DNA of 64,000 bases from Lindgomyces ingoldianus (lineage: Eukaryota > Ascomycota > Dothideomycetes > Pleosporales > Lindgomycetaceae): positions 714,515 through 778,514 of the forward strand of contig NW_022985191.1 of the NCBI RefSeq assembly GCF_010093535.1, in the 5' to 3' direction. Below the pieces are notes generated by a model. The model had not been told where the DNA came from, searched no databases, and saw nothing but the letters and a program-made list of their open reading frames with translations. Position numbers and translations under genes: made by a program. Shown one piece after another: positions 11,178 through 21,715 of this stretch; the first letter of the stretch is position 1; every line of letters begins with the position of its first letter.

Positions 11178-14037
11178 TCAGTCAAATTCCTCACTCCTCT
11201 CATCAACTATAAACTCTGCAATCCACAACCGGTCTTGTACCTCCATATCCGAACTAAAATCCCCAATATCTCCTTGTGCTAGAGGGTCGGCGACTGTAGC
11301 TTCAGGCACTCCGTTCAAGTCCAGAGTTGGGATGGAATCCTGTTCCTCATCAACGTCGTCGACTGCTCCGTGGGCCAAGAGGAGATTGCTGATATCTATG
11401 TGACCTCGCCTTCTTGCAAGCCAGAGAGCGGTTTTGTTACTAGACAGAGAATCCCAGTGGTAGTTACCAGTGCGTATGTTTGTGTCGATGTCTTTGTGAC
11501 TGAGGAGTGCCTTTACAACTTTTAGATTCCCCTGAATTGCAGCTTCATGTATTGGTGTTTCGCCCCATATATTGCTGCAATTGACTTCGATGTCTTTGTG
11601 GCTAAGGAGTAGCTTTACGGTTTCTAGATCCTCCCGACTTGCAGCTATATGTATTGGTGTATTGCCAGAACTATTNNNNNNNNNNNNNNNNNNNNNNNNN
11701 NNNNNNNNNNNNNNNNNNNNNNNNNNNNNNNNNNNNNNNNNNNNNNNNNNNNNNNNNNNNNNNNNNNNNNNNNNNNNNNNNNNNNNNNNNNNNNNNNNNN
11801 NNNNNNNNNNNNNNNNNNNNNNNNNNNNNNNNNNNNNNNNNNNNNNNNNNNNNNNNNNNNNNNNNNNNNNNNNNNNNNNNNNNNNNNNNNNNNNNNNNNN
11901 NNNNNNNNNNNNNNNNNNNNNNNNNNNNNNNNNNNNNNNNNNNNNNNNNNNNNNNNNNNNNNNNNNNNNNNNNNNNNNNNNNNNNNNNNNNNNNNNNNNN
12001 NNNNNNNNNNNNNNNNNNNNNNNNNNNNNNNNNNNNNNNNNNNNNNNNNNNNNNNNNNNNNNNNNNNNNNNNNNNNNNNNNNNNNNNNNNNNNNNNNNNN
12101 NNNNNNNNNNNNNNNNNNNNNNNNNNNNNNNNNNNNNNNNNNNNNNNNNNNNNNNNNNNNNNNNNNNNNNNNNNNNNNNNNNNNNNNNNNNNNNNNNNNN
12201 NNNNNNNNNNNNNNNNNNNNNNNNNNNNNNNNNNNNNNNNNNNNNNNNNNNNNNNNNNNNNNNNNNNNNNNNNNNNNNNNNNNNNNNNNNNNNNNNNNNN
12301 NNNNNNNNNNNNNNNNNNNNNNNNNNNNNNNNNNNNNNNNNNNNNNNNNNNNNNNNNNNNNNNNNNNNNNNNNNNNNNNNNNNNNNNNNNNNNNNNNNNN
12401 NNNNNNNNNNNNNNNNNNNNNNNNNAGCTTTACGGTTTCTGGATCCCTCCGACTTGCAGCTTTATATATTGGTGTATCTCCAGAACTATTTCTGCAGTTG
12501 ACTTCGATGTCTTTGTGGCTAAGGAGTAGCTTTACGATTTCTAGACGCCTCCGACTTGCAGCTTCATGTATTGGTGTATCTCCAGAATTATTTCTGCAGT
12601 TGACTTCGATGTCTTTGTGGCTAAGGAGTAGCTTTACGGTTTCTAGATACCCCAGACTTGCAGCTATATGTATTGGTGTATCGCCAGAATTATTTCTGCA
12701 GTTGACTTTGATGTCTTTGTGGCTAAGGAGTAGCTTTACGGTTTCTAGATCCCCCCGACTTGCAGCTATATGTATTGGTGTATCGCCAGAACTATTTCTG
12801 CAGTTGACTTCGATGTCTTTGTGGCTAAGGAGTAGCTTTACGGTTTCTAGATCCCCCCGACTTGCAGCTATATGTATTGGTGTATTGCTAGATTTATTGC
12901 TGCAGTTGACTTCGATGTCTTTGTGGTTGAGGAGTAGCTTTACGACTTTGGGTAGTTTTGAACGAACAGCATATTCAAATGCAGCGAGAGCGCTTATGTG
13001 TGCGTGTTCGTCTGCTATAAAAAGGTTTAACATCCGTTCGGAGCCGTACTTAATTGCATATTGCCATGGTGTTTTACCCCTATCTCCTTTCACGATATTT
13101 GGATTCGCCCCAAAAACCAATAGTAATTCGACAAAGGCATCGTGTCCACACCTTACAGCATAGTGTAGAGGTGTGCAACCCTTTGCGCATTTCCTATTGG
13201 CGTTTATTCCCGTGTAGGATAATAAGCGGTTCACTATTGGTTTGTGCCCTGCTGTTACTGCTCGATGTAGCAGTGGCATTGCTCCTTTGTTGATCCAGCT
13301 CTCCTCAAAATGTTTGTTTTCAGGATTCCCCGACGAATCTTTGTCGTGTAGGGCGTAGTGAATGTGTTCGTTGGCCACACGTAGCAGTATCTCCAGGGCT
13401 TCTGGGTCACCGTTGATAACGGCTTCATGTAACGGAGTTTCCTTTTTCTCATTCAGCTCGAAAACGCTTGCTCCCTGACCTAGTAAAAACTTTAGCATCT
13501 CTCTCTGCCCAGCTCTTGCTGCACAATGCAATGGCGTCGACCCGTCATCTGCCGTTGCTGATAGTTTGGCACCTATTCCGAGGAAATATTGAAATCCCTC
13601 TATGTTACCGGTGCTAGCAGCTTGTAGCAGTCCCAGCCGGCAGGCCGTTTCGATATCATCCGTCACAGAAACCCCGACTACAGACTCAGACCGAGACGTT
13701 TTCTCGTTTCGGGAGAGGCCATGCGCTTCGCGCATATGTTGCTGCAGATTGTCCATACGGGTTGCCCCTTTGAAGGTGCATGTGCTAACCTCGCAACGAT
13801 ATTTGGGATTCCCCACTCGATGGCGGTACTGCATATGCCGAGAGAGGTCTCTCCGGAGTGCAAAACCTCTTGCACAGTGCTCACATTTGTAAGGCTTTGT
13901 GTGAGTCTTGCAATGTTGACTAGGAAGAAGGTTAGAATATATCTGTGGCGAGGAAATTCAGAGCATTACTTGTACTTCCCGAGAGTGTTGAAAGATTTGG
14001 GACAACGTTCACACCGGAAAAGAGTGATTGATTCCAT
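11178..14037 (-). CDS. C2H2 zinc-finger / ankyrin-repeat protein, interrupted by assembly gap
   Basis: Exon 1 is 14037-13970 and exon 2 is 13919-11178, split by a 50-nt intron lying inside the first finger; the phase is perfect (AA|T). The N-terminus has two classical C2H2 fingers (CERC...HCKTH and CEHC...HMQYRH) and a third, looser CEVSTC...HMREAH unit. About a dozen ankyrin repeats follow. The first ones are diverged (DGSTPLHCAARAGQ, KKETPLHEAVINGD, GCTPLHYAVRCGH); the later ones are near-identical 34-residue units built on LLLSHKDIEVNC and GDTPIHIAASRGDLETVK. The C-terminus is acidic and ends SEEFD. A run of 750 N falls in the identical array; as typed the frame breaks there, but it is restored if one more base is present (see findings). 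With 751 bases the protein would be 936 residues. Probably nuclear or a scaffold; function unknown. Confidence 0.85.
11540..12960. repeat. 102-bp tandem repeat array encoding 34-residue ankyrin units
   Basis: Consecutive units start 102 bp apart (for example the TCTGCAGTTGACTT strings at 12491, 12593 and 12695) and differ at only a few positions. About five near-identical units are visible on the right of the gap and one to two on the left. Changes cluster in the segment for the second half of the repeat (AASRGDLETV versus AASRRRLEIV or AASRRDPETV). The high identity indicates recent duplication or gene conversion. Confidence 0.9.
11676..12425. other. Assembly gap (750 N) inside the ankyrin array
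   Basis: All 750 bases are N. The sequence entering on the minus strand stops after the second base of a Leu codon (ETVK-CT) and resumes at the Asn of NSSGNTP, so the missing DNA should be 37 bp plus a whole number of 102-bp units. Confidence 0.99.
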
Positions 14038-14461
14038 GAGTCGTCGCGTTTAACTCAAGATTGCGAAAGTAGTGGAGTACGTTAGAGATTCTAAGGCAAT
14101 CTGCTAATTTATTCACATGCTTTGGGCTTGAACAAAGAAAGTGAATGTGGTGTTGATGCGCTATGACTAGCTGGTAGTTTTCCGAGAAAGGTGGGCGTAA
14201 ATGGTCGACTGCATTGGTCGCCCTGTTTGTAGCGAAGGCCCAGCCTCCACGGAAATATCGTCTCCCAGCGCTCAAGCTGTCTGGCCTGATATGAAGGGAG
14301 GAGCCTCCCGTATGAAATTTTATTTTCTCTCCCCTCTTTGACTCGGCCTGATTCCATTCCGATCCCTTTCGCAACTTCTTTCAAGTATCGCTATCTCCCT
14401 TGATTCAACGACCTTATTCACTTCTACAAAACGATTCCGCCGATTCATCCACTACTGCGCG
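14038..14461. promoter_or_regulatory. Shared promoter region of two divergent C2H2 genes
   Basis: 424 bp separate the start codons of the C2H2/ankyrin gene (-) and the two-finger C2H2 gene (+). A pyrimidine-rich stretch (about 14320-14460) precedes the plus-strand ATG, as is common just upstream of fungal starts. Confidence 0.55.
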
Positions 14462-15293
14462 ATGGAGAGCTCAGAAGTACCTAATCGACACGACAATAAC
14501 TCGAACTCTATGTTCGTCCTGGAGAACTTGTGGCCAAGGTAAACTTTTTTTTTTAGGCTAACGCAATTATGCCTTTTTTGTGTCCAGCAGCAAAAGTCTT
14601 CCTGCCACGTCGGATGTGGCTTTTTCGATCCCAAACGCCACAAACGCTGCCGCCAATCAACACCAGGGAGATTACGATCCTCCAGGCTTTCTCAAGCCTT
14701 TCGAAGCTGGCCATTCATCGACGGTGGGAGCTGATCCTGGGCACGATGGTCACTTCAACTCCGTCGGCCTTGCCAGCTTTGAATCCTATAACACGTTCCT
14801 TAACGAGCTACCGACGACCATTAACTCACAACCGTGGGAAAACAGTAGCTCCTTCTCTCAACCCGGAGGACATGGACAGGACTTTCTTGACAACCCTTTG
14901 ACTGGATTTTCAAACGAAACTGTGGTCCTTGAGAACCTATCATATGGATTCCCGAGCTCCCACATGCCAGACATGGGTGGATATACCATGGGCAGCAATA
15001 GCGCGGGACTCGTTCCAGCCCATCAGAGCAGAGCCTCAGCCTTGTTTGCTCAACCAAGTCAGCTGCCACTCGCCCCGTTGCCAGCTACCAGCGCTGCTGA
15101 CTCCAAGGAGGACCGTATTCCTTGCACTGCCCCTGGCTGCCGCAAAAGCTTCCGCCGCCCAGGAGACTTCCGGAGGCACCTCAAAATACACGGCGACCCA
15201 GACTTTCGCTGTATTATCAAGAAATGTCCGAAGACTTTCACTCGTCTCGATAAGCTCAGGGATCACGCCAAAGTTCATGGGATCAAACTTTGA
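14462..15293 (+). CDS. Two-finger C2H2 zinc-finger protein, putative transcription factor
   Basis: Exon 1 is 14462-14538 and exon 2 is 14588-15293, joined in phase across a 49-nt intron, giving 260 residues. The first 190 residues are low-complexity (Ser, Asn, Gly, Pro) and probably disordered or activating. The C-terminus ends in two adjacent C2H2 fingers: CTAPGC...HLKIH (Cys-x4-Cys-x12-His-x3-His) and CIIKKC...HAKVH, and stops five residues later. Fungal proteins with this layout are presumed nuclear DNA-binding regulators. The head-to-head neighbour also carries N-terminal C2H2 fingers, so the pair may be co-regulated. Targets unknown. Confidence 0.82.
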
Positions 15294-15620
15294 TGCTTCC
15301 CTGTTGTGATGGTGAAGGTCCAACAACACTGGTAACTGGTCTGTGGAATGAATACCTTTCTTCAGCGGAGGATTTCATTGCATACTATCTTTTCTTGGGG
15401 AACATTATGCACTCGCTCCGCTGGAACTTCTGGTTCGTCCATTCTTTATGTATGCCAATATATCTGGTGGATTTGTTTTATAATCCGCTTCCATTGTTCG
15501 ATTATTTGTCGCACTTGTGAACTCGGGCGAAAATCTCAAATCAGTCAGTCGCGCTCTCAACCCTGGTCTAAGGATTTGACTGTTGGGCGACTTGCAGATG
15601 TGGCACTTGGAGGTCATTAC

Positions 15621-15791
15621 TGATTGGGCAAATGCGCCCTTCTCTCGATGAGAGAGAATGATTAGGCGACTGTTCCCCGTTCTTGATTAGAGAGAAATGA
15701 TTGGACAATTGTGCCCTGTTCTTGATTAGAGAGAAATGATTGGGCGACTGTGCCCTTGATTCGAGAGAAATGATTGGGGGAGTGTGCCCTT
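15621..15791. repeat. About 39-bp tandem repeat, 4-5 degenerate copies
   Basis: Copies begin with TGATTGGGCGACTGTGCCC-like sequence and end with GATTAGAGAGAAA; starts are near 15621, 15659, 15698, 15737 and 15771, one copy being shorter. Most copies hold a small GGGC...GCCC inverted repeat that could form a hairpin. Confidence 0.8.
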
Positions 15792-16538
15792 CGGGTCTTG
15801 CAGCCTTTATGTGAGTCAAGAGGGAAACCAGTGGAATCTGTGGTCTGGGCCAGGGTAGTTCAGGCAGTTAGTTTTCGTTATATGAGCCTGGGCCGATAGA
15901 TATTGAGTGAATATGAAGATCACGTGACCTCACCTCATCGCCCATGTCCCACCTAAACTCCATAAAAGTTTGGCGGTTACTGAAACTCTAAATTCGTAAC
16001 TATGTGAGTAAGTCTTGTCCAATCTTATTAGTGGACCCTGTTGTTAGACTGCTCCCCTTCTACGAGCCGCACTTCAGGTCCGACAGATACAGTCAAAGCT
16101 CAGCCTATGTAATTACCTTGAACCACCTTCCGAATACCACTTCCTCTATCGCCTTATCCTTGTAGCTTTCTATACAACCTGACGGCCTGACTTTGAGTTC
16201 ATGCCAATCGACGATGGTGCATCAAGTTAAGAACTAAATCTGGCTTAGCCCGCCTAAATGACGGACCCTGCATGATCTTCACGAGGGGGACGTCACTGCC
16301 AAGCATTTCATCATACCCCTCTTGAGCGGAGTCCTCCATTGCTCCGCAAAGTAAACTGACTTTCCTCTTGCTTAAAATTAAAAGCATTAAGAAAAGGCTT
16401 TTCTGGATATTCGTGTTGTTTAGTAGACCGCACTTTCAAGTTGGTACAGTAGGGTACAATCGAAAGGTATGTTTGCGGAGATGTCCTTTCTTGTGGTCTG
16501 ATTTGTCAATCAGGAAACTGCACACCCCTCAACTAGCA

Positions 16539-16546
16539 ATATATAT
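16539..16546 (+). promoter_or_regulatory. TATA-like element
   Basis: ATATATAT-like string about 95 bp upstream of the ATG at 16641, followed by a CT-rich leader; a plausible core promoter of the next gene. Confidence 0.45.
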
Positions 16547-16640
16547 TGCGTACATAAAGAACCTCGCGCTTTCCAAACTCCTACGTCTTCAATCCCTCTC
16601 AACGACTATCTGATTCTTTGTCGAACACCTTTTCTTCACT

Positions 16641-17297
16641 ATGCGCGACGCACATCAATCCAGCTTCCTTCCCTTGTCACAGGGCACATTTACCCCCGCC
16701 ACGCCGTCCGGCCTCACGCCAAACACTCGCTCCGAAGCAGAAGCTGCACTCACCCACAACAGCAGCGCGCAAACCGACTCCGCTGCCCCTATCCCAGCCC
16801 ACCCTCCGGATGAGAACGCCTCCGTCGAAGTCGGCCCTAGCGGTAGCAACACCCAAGCTTCAGATCTCGATGACGGTATTGAGGATGCAAAGAAAGCGTA
16901 TCGCCGACCGCCGGGGCCGATCAGAACAAGCTCAAAGAACTACGAGAACGCATTGAGGGAAGCACACAAGAACGCTTCTGCGTCATCGAATCTGCCGATG
17001 GATACCGTTGCAGAGAATATCACGGGAGTGAGGACGTCGAGTCCAGCGTCGACGATTATGCCATTTCCACCGCCGGGCCAGGGGGTCGTCCCACTTCTTT
17101 CGGGGGTTGGTAGTGGTCAAGCGAATGCAGTGAAGAGGGTGGTGCCGACAGGTTTGAGTTTGGGCAATCTGGGTAGAAGCCAGAGCTGGAACGAGCAAGA
17201 TATGAAACATGTGTTCAGCGCTAACTTGATGGTAGAGGTACAGGGAGATCCCGGATATGCATCTGGGGCAGAGGAGAGTGGTGTTGGGCCGGTTTGA
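16641..17297 (+). CDS. Conserved-looking fungal protein of unknown function
   Basis: One frame of 218 codons from an ATG placed behind a TATA-like box and a CT-rich leader. The first half is Thr/Pro/Ala-rich and likely disordered (FTPATPSGLTPNTRSEAEAA). A middle part (DDGIEDAKKAYRRPPGPIRTSSKNYENALREA) looks helical, and near the C-terminus there is a segment GLSLGNLGRSQSWNEQDMKH that reads like a conserved motif. No known domain, signal peptide or membrane segment is visible. I recall similar unnamed proteins in related fungi, but assign no function. Confidence 0.65.
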   Translation: MRDAHQSSFLPLSQGTFTPATPSGLTPNTRSEAEAALTHNSSAQTDSAAPIPAHPPDENASVEVGPSGSNTQASDLDDGIEDAKKAYRRPPGPIRTSSKNYENALREAHKNASASSNLPMDTVAENITGVRTSSPASTIMPFPPPGQGVVPLLSGVGSGQANAVKRVVPTGLSLGNLGRSQSWNEQDMKHVFSANLMVEVQGDPGYASGAEESGVGPV

Positions 17298-17709
17298 TGT
17301 GAGCATGGCATGCTGTAAGTTCTGGGGCTTGATTGTGAAGCTATTTGGTGACGAAGCTTGACTGAAGAGTATATGGACGAAGGGTGGTGAAAACTAAGAC
17401 AAGCCTTGACTGACTAGGTTGCCATGAGGTATGAAGCTATTGTGATAGACTAGGGAAGGCGGCATTGCTTTGGTATTTGATATGGGGAGATGGCATACAG
17501 ATGAGGATAAATGAATTCTCATTTGTATCTATAGACTGTGACTCCTGCCTGTCTACGCCATATGAACCTCGTTGTAAGACCTAGAATGACCCACTCCTCG
17601 AGCCATTCATCAAACTAATGTTCCTCTTCTCTCATAACCGTAGGCTGAATGCATGTCCCCGATGAATCCAATTATGAAGGTCCAGTGGTCGCAATTGAAG
17701 CCACGGAAG

Positions 17710-18250
17710 CTACTTATGGCACCAACGCTTACCGCAAGGGCCGTCCTTACCGCACTGAGGAGGACCATGAAGACAAGTGTCGATGCGGCACGGCTCTATG
17801 CACCATGGCTGGTTGGGACCACACTTCATTGCGCAGTCTCCGTAGAACCAGTTGCAGTCATTACAGTGGTTCGGGTCCTTGGCATCAACCGCAACTTCAG
17901 CATCATCGCGTCGATCACGGTGGAGACAGACGTGACAATCCGTGCACTATTATCGTGTTAGGAAATTGGGGCAATCATAGTCCCATGGATTGTGGAAACT
18001 TACGTCTGAGAATTTCTGGCACATTCCGACGTGGCACTCTTGGGCTTGGTCCTGAGGCAAGTCGTGTTGCTTCAGGGAAGTTAGCATCGCTTTGTTTGTT
18101 CATCGGAAGGGATTTGGAACTAACATGCATGCAGGTGGGAAATTCGTCCTTGCAAGCAACGCTGCATTTGCTGTTGGTGGTACCATCGTCCGGGATGGCG
18201 ATGGCAGTGATCAAGGGGAGAAATAAGAGGGTCAATTGAAGGAGATTCAT
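17710..18250 (-). CDS. Small secreted cysteine-rich protein (18 Cys), candidate effector or antimicrobial
   Basis: Three exons, 18250-18125, 18051-18004 and 17946-17710, with introns of 73 nt (GTTAGT...GCTAAC...TCAG) and 57 nt (GTAAGT...ATAG). All joins are at codon boundaries and give 136 residues. A signal peptide is evident: MNLLQLTLLFLPLITAIA followed by a polar start. The mature part has 18 Cys, an even number, in patterns such as CTDCHVC, HCNDC, GDCAMKC and a tail CGKDGPCGKRWCHK. I recognise no named domain. Both the continued cysteine spacing across three exons and the clean TAG after the last Cys support the model, although no single long frame exists. A TATA box lies 90 bp upstream of the start. 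It is likely secreted and disulphide-stabilised; its role (effector, antimicrobial, adhesion) is inference only. Confidence 0.82.
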
Positions 18251-20375
18251 GTTATTGGTGGATTGGAGTTGTATGAAGAGGTTGGGTGGGTTGAAAGGTG
18301 GAGTGGAAAAAATATGTCGTAGAGGTGGAAGCGGAGTGCTTATATAGTGTCGAGGGAAAGAGACTAAAGACCTGGATGACGGAGCTGCATAAGTTAGCGG
18401 GTATTTTTTTTTTTTTAAATGATGTCGCTGTGTTACTTCCCACATGAATTAGATTCTCTGGAATGACCTGGTGATTGAGCGGAGTCGTCTCCCTCCTAGG
18501 CCTGGGTATGTAAGTCACAAGATCAAAACTAGTGCATAGTCAGTGATCACTTACATCTTAAAAGAAAAGAGTGGCCTGCGGTGAATCCCAGGGTATCAGA
18601 GTTGTGGTACTAGAACGACACGAAAGTTGCCTCTAGGCATCGTGCCTCAACTCCGTTCATGTTAACTATGACTGTGTACACAGACTAACCAGTAAGATGG
18701 GTTTTGCTAGAGGTTGTTATCTCCTCGGCGGCCTTCATATTCTCGGCAAGAAGAAGGATTGGTGGCCTGCCCTCTAACCTAGGTCTGCGGTGGGCGGAAG
18801 TATGCTGAGTCCCTTGGAGAGGAGGTTGAAGATTCGCCGTGTTCTCAGCGGTCTTCGGATGGTAATCTTAACGTGTAAGATGCTGTTGCTGGGTATTTCG
18901 TGATTTATAGAGCATTGGACTAAGTAATAAACTGTTATCAACCAATAGGAAAAGATCGAAGTCACCCTTACTGAGGGGTTAGAAAGACGTGATAACTGCG
19001 GATAGCCCAAAAGAAACATGATACCGTGGGGAAGGACTAAGCTGAACCCCGTTCATAGTCTACCAGCCACCGAAATGCTCCAATACAGGAGTAAACTGCG
19101 TCTACTTACCGTATATTTGGAGGGACATGGCCCGTCTAGTTGCAACAGCGCCGTCTTTCTAGCGGCTGAAATCTAGACTCCGACATTCATTCTGGACCAA
19201 TTCTCCCCTACATATTTTGCGCAACGGAGCTAGTTCCTCTACCCGGTTCACTGCCCACACACACGCTCTCTGCTTCTGGACATAAGCTGAGCACGCAAAA
19301 TTCGGTTCCGTCTTATGGGCTAGAAACTTTGACTTCACCAGCCGAAGGTGGAGGCACCGAGTAGCGTTCATAATGGCTAATTTTGGGCTCTCTAAGAATT
19401 TGGACGGAACAACGAACCTCCTCTAGCATATTAAGAAACTTCTTGGTACGCTGTAGGCCCCTAATCGAAATCTCTAAGCACTTCAATCCGCTAATAGAAA
19501 TGCTAAGAATCTGTTCTGCTGCGTCTAACTTGGGGCTAGAGACACTATCCTCTTTCTGTTAACTGTTTTAAGTAAGGGGCTGAGAGGAGCATATCCCGTC
19601 TAAAAAGAAATGCCTGAAATGCTACAGAGTACCTACGTCCAAGGACTCAAAGACACAGGGATGCCGCTGTTGCACTTCGAGTCTCTACAAGTTTTTTTCC
19701 TTCAGATTTTTGATTCTTTAAGCGGTAAGTTGGATAGAGGCAAACATTACTAGAATATATATACTCCATTCGACCACTAACTAGAAAGGAGGGAAATATT
19801 AACAGGATACAAGTTTTTAGCTAGAAGTACCCGCTGGGATATTCTTCGTTCAGTGGTAAGATACAGTGCAGCCGCAACAAAGGTACTAGTTCGCTACCTT
19901 GAAGAAAAAGGGAAGTTTCTCAGGAAGCCTATGTGACGGAATAGTGGGGTAGCGGGGCAACGCTTTCAAAAGCCGCTGCAAGGGGCGTATAACCATCAGA
20001 ACAAAGTCCATGATACCATAAGTCGCTGTCGATGAAGTGTGCTCGAATGCAGTTGTTCGGGGTTGTATGGATTCGCTAGGTACAACAACCAGAAAAGAAG
20101 GAACACTATACACATCGACCACATCTAGCAACAACCCACACCTCAAAACCAAGATTTTCCATATTTCTCAAATGATAGCAATACATCAAGCTGGCAAGAA
20201 ATTCCCGCATTGCAATAAGAGATCCCATACCCGACCCTAACCTACCGCACCCACGTTGCGTGTTTCATTCCCCAAGTTCCATCGAGGTATACCAATGTGC
20301 GCACTCAAAACGCCATTCCCATATCAACAGTAAACGCCATGATGAGCACATCAACACCCTTACTCCTACTTCCCT
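18251..20375. other. Gene-poor stretch of 2.1 kb
   Basis: Apart from the promoter at the left edge, only short frames without coding character are present. Around 19430-19560 there are imprecise internal repeats built on AAATCTCTAAGCACTTCA/AGAAATGCTAAGAATCT. No transposon ends or RNA gene were recognised. Confidence 0.5.
18341..18347 (-). promoter_or_regulatory. TATA box of the cysteine-rich secreted protein gene
   Basis: On the minus strand the sequence reads ACTATATAAG, about 90 bp before the ATG at 18250, followed by a CA- and CT-rich leader. Placement and sequence fit a strong fungal core promoter. Confidence 0.6.
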
Positions 20376-21715
20376 CTATTGATGGACCTGCCCACCCTGA
20401 GCCGGCCCACCCCACTCACTCTCATCATCGCTGCCAACATCTGTCCAGCTACTCGGCGTCATGACACCCAATCTCCTCTCATCACCACCGCTCACTTCGC
20501 TGAACCCAGCCTCGCTGACTGCCGCATCCGTGAACCCTCCATCGGAAAATGCTTCCGACCGAGCGTCATGGTCGTCGTCGTTTTGCAGGGAGAGAACGGC
20601 GATGTCGTCGGCGTGACTACCGACCGAAGCGCCAGTGAAGATGGAGTGTTCGGAGCGAGGGGTTAGAGTTCCGGTTGAAAGGTGTTCGGCGTCGGAGTCG
20701 TCATCCGCTGGGATGAGGACGTGAGAGTGGGTGGAGTTTTGCATGGAGCTGGAGGAGGCGAAAGAGTAGAAGGATTGTGCTTGATCATAGGTGTGGTCGT
20801 AGTCATGGTCGCCGACTTCGGATGGGGGGATAGATGCTGTCTGCGGATTCTCAGGCCCGAGACGCGGCGAGTCTGGTGAGAAGTCGATTAGTTGGCCGGT
20901 CGTAGAGGACGCTGGAATATCGCCCTGGATGGTGACTGAGCTTTCGCGGGATTCAATGTACTGGAATGGCTTTGGAGAAGGGGCTTCGTCGTCGTCGTCG
21001 TCGTTGTCCTGGTCAAGCAGGATTTGAGCATTGTCATCAGTAAAGGGATTCGCAGCAGCAGCTCCTGCGTCGAAGCCAGCCACGCCTCGCTTCCGCAATC
21101 CGTTATCTGCCGACTCAGCACCAGTCGCCGTGCCAGCCGCTGTGTCCGTTTTCAGCATGCCGTCACTCCCCACCAAGTCGTCAAAGCTCCGATTACTCCT
21201 CGGCCTTTGCCTGTGCAACTGCCTCATCTCCGCCACCTCCACCTCCTCCCTCCCGATCCTGGCCAACTCATCCAGGTCCACCGCAATGCCCTCCTCTCTC
21301 GCCCTCCTAATAAGCTCGTTCTTATTCCGCCTCATCAGCTCATCCCTCTTCCTCTTTCTCGCCTCATAATCATCTGAGGCTTCCGACGGCCGACGAGGCT
21401 GTATCTCGTCTCCAAGCGAATGTAGGGCAACAGCGATCTTACGACGGGATTGGTCGAGCCAGGCGCGGACTTGCGGGGACTCATATATGGCGATACCGGC
21501 GGCGACGACGACTGAGGCGACAATGATGAGGCCTGTTTGGAAGGGGTGAGCAGGCCGGGGAATAGGTCGGGAGTGAGGGGATGGAGAGTGGGTGCGACCA
21601 GACCCTGCGAGCAGGTTGGTATCGAACAGGGGAGCAATAGATAGGACGGGTATTGCCCGACGGAGGCAAGACATGACGGAGAGTTCGGCTTACCTTTGGC
21701 CAGTGGCGCAGGCAT
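20376..21715 (-). CDS. Conserved fungal protein with one N-terminal membrane segment
   Basis: Exon 1 is only 22 nt (21715-21694, MPAPLAKG) and exon 2 is 21532-20376, giving 392 residues. The longer open frame that starts at 21674 runs through the intron and is not used: the join yields MPAPLAKGLIIVASVVVAAG, which is a proper membrane anchor. After the hydrophobic segment (about residues 9-25) comes a basic helical part (ESPQVRAWLDQSRRKIAVAL, then RKRKRDELMRRNKNELIRRAREEG), and from about residue 110 an acidic, Ser-rich, probably disordered tail with a run of Asp. Probably a single-pass membrane protein with its tail in the cytosol. The family is familiar from ascomycete genomes but I know of no assigned role. 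Confidence 0.8.

Larger units (their letters stand above)
15294..16640. other. Intergenic with a degenerate minisatellite
   Basis: Apart from the tandem repeat at 15621-15791 and the promoter of the next gene, no coding or RNA feature is recognisable. Confidence 0.5.

Noticed and set aside
11645..11675. C-terminal end of the ankyrin frame just left of the gap (ending ...HQYI)
   Set aside because: It is out of frame because the gap is typed as 750; the natural frame continues to the stop at 11178.
11572..13163. Long plus-strand frames across the N run
   Set aside because: They are complements of the ankyrin repeats held open by the N stretch.
17649..18239. 196-codon plus-strand frame
   Set aside because: It lies opposite the three exons of the cysteine-rich protein, which explain the region much better.
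19430..19560. Imprecise repeats suggesting a transposon end
   Set aside because: No terminal inverted repeat, target duplication or transposase frame nearby.
21533..21674. N-terminal extension of the one-TM protein by 47 residues
   Set aside because: This part is intronic; splicing to MPAPLAKG gives a conserved-looking start and a proper membrane segment.
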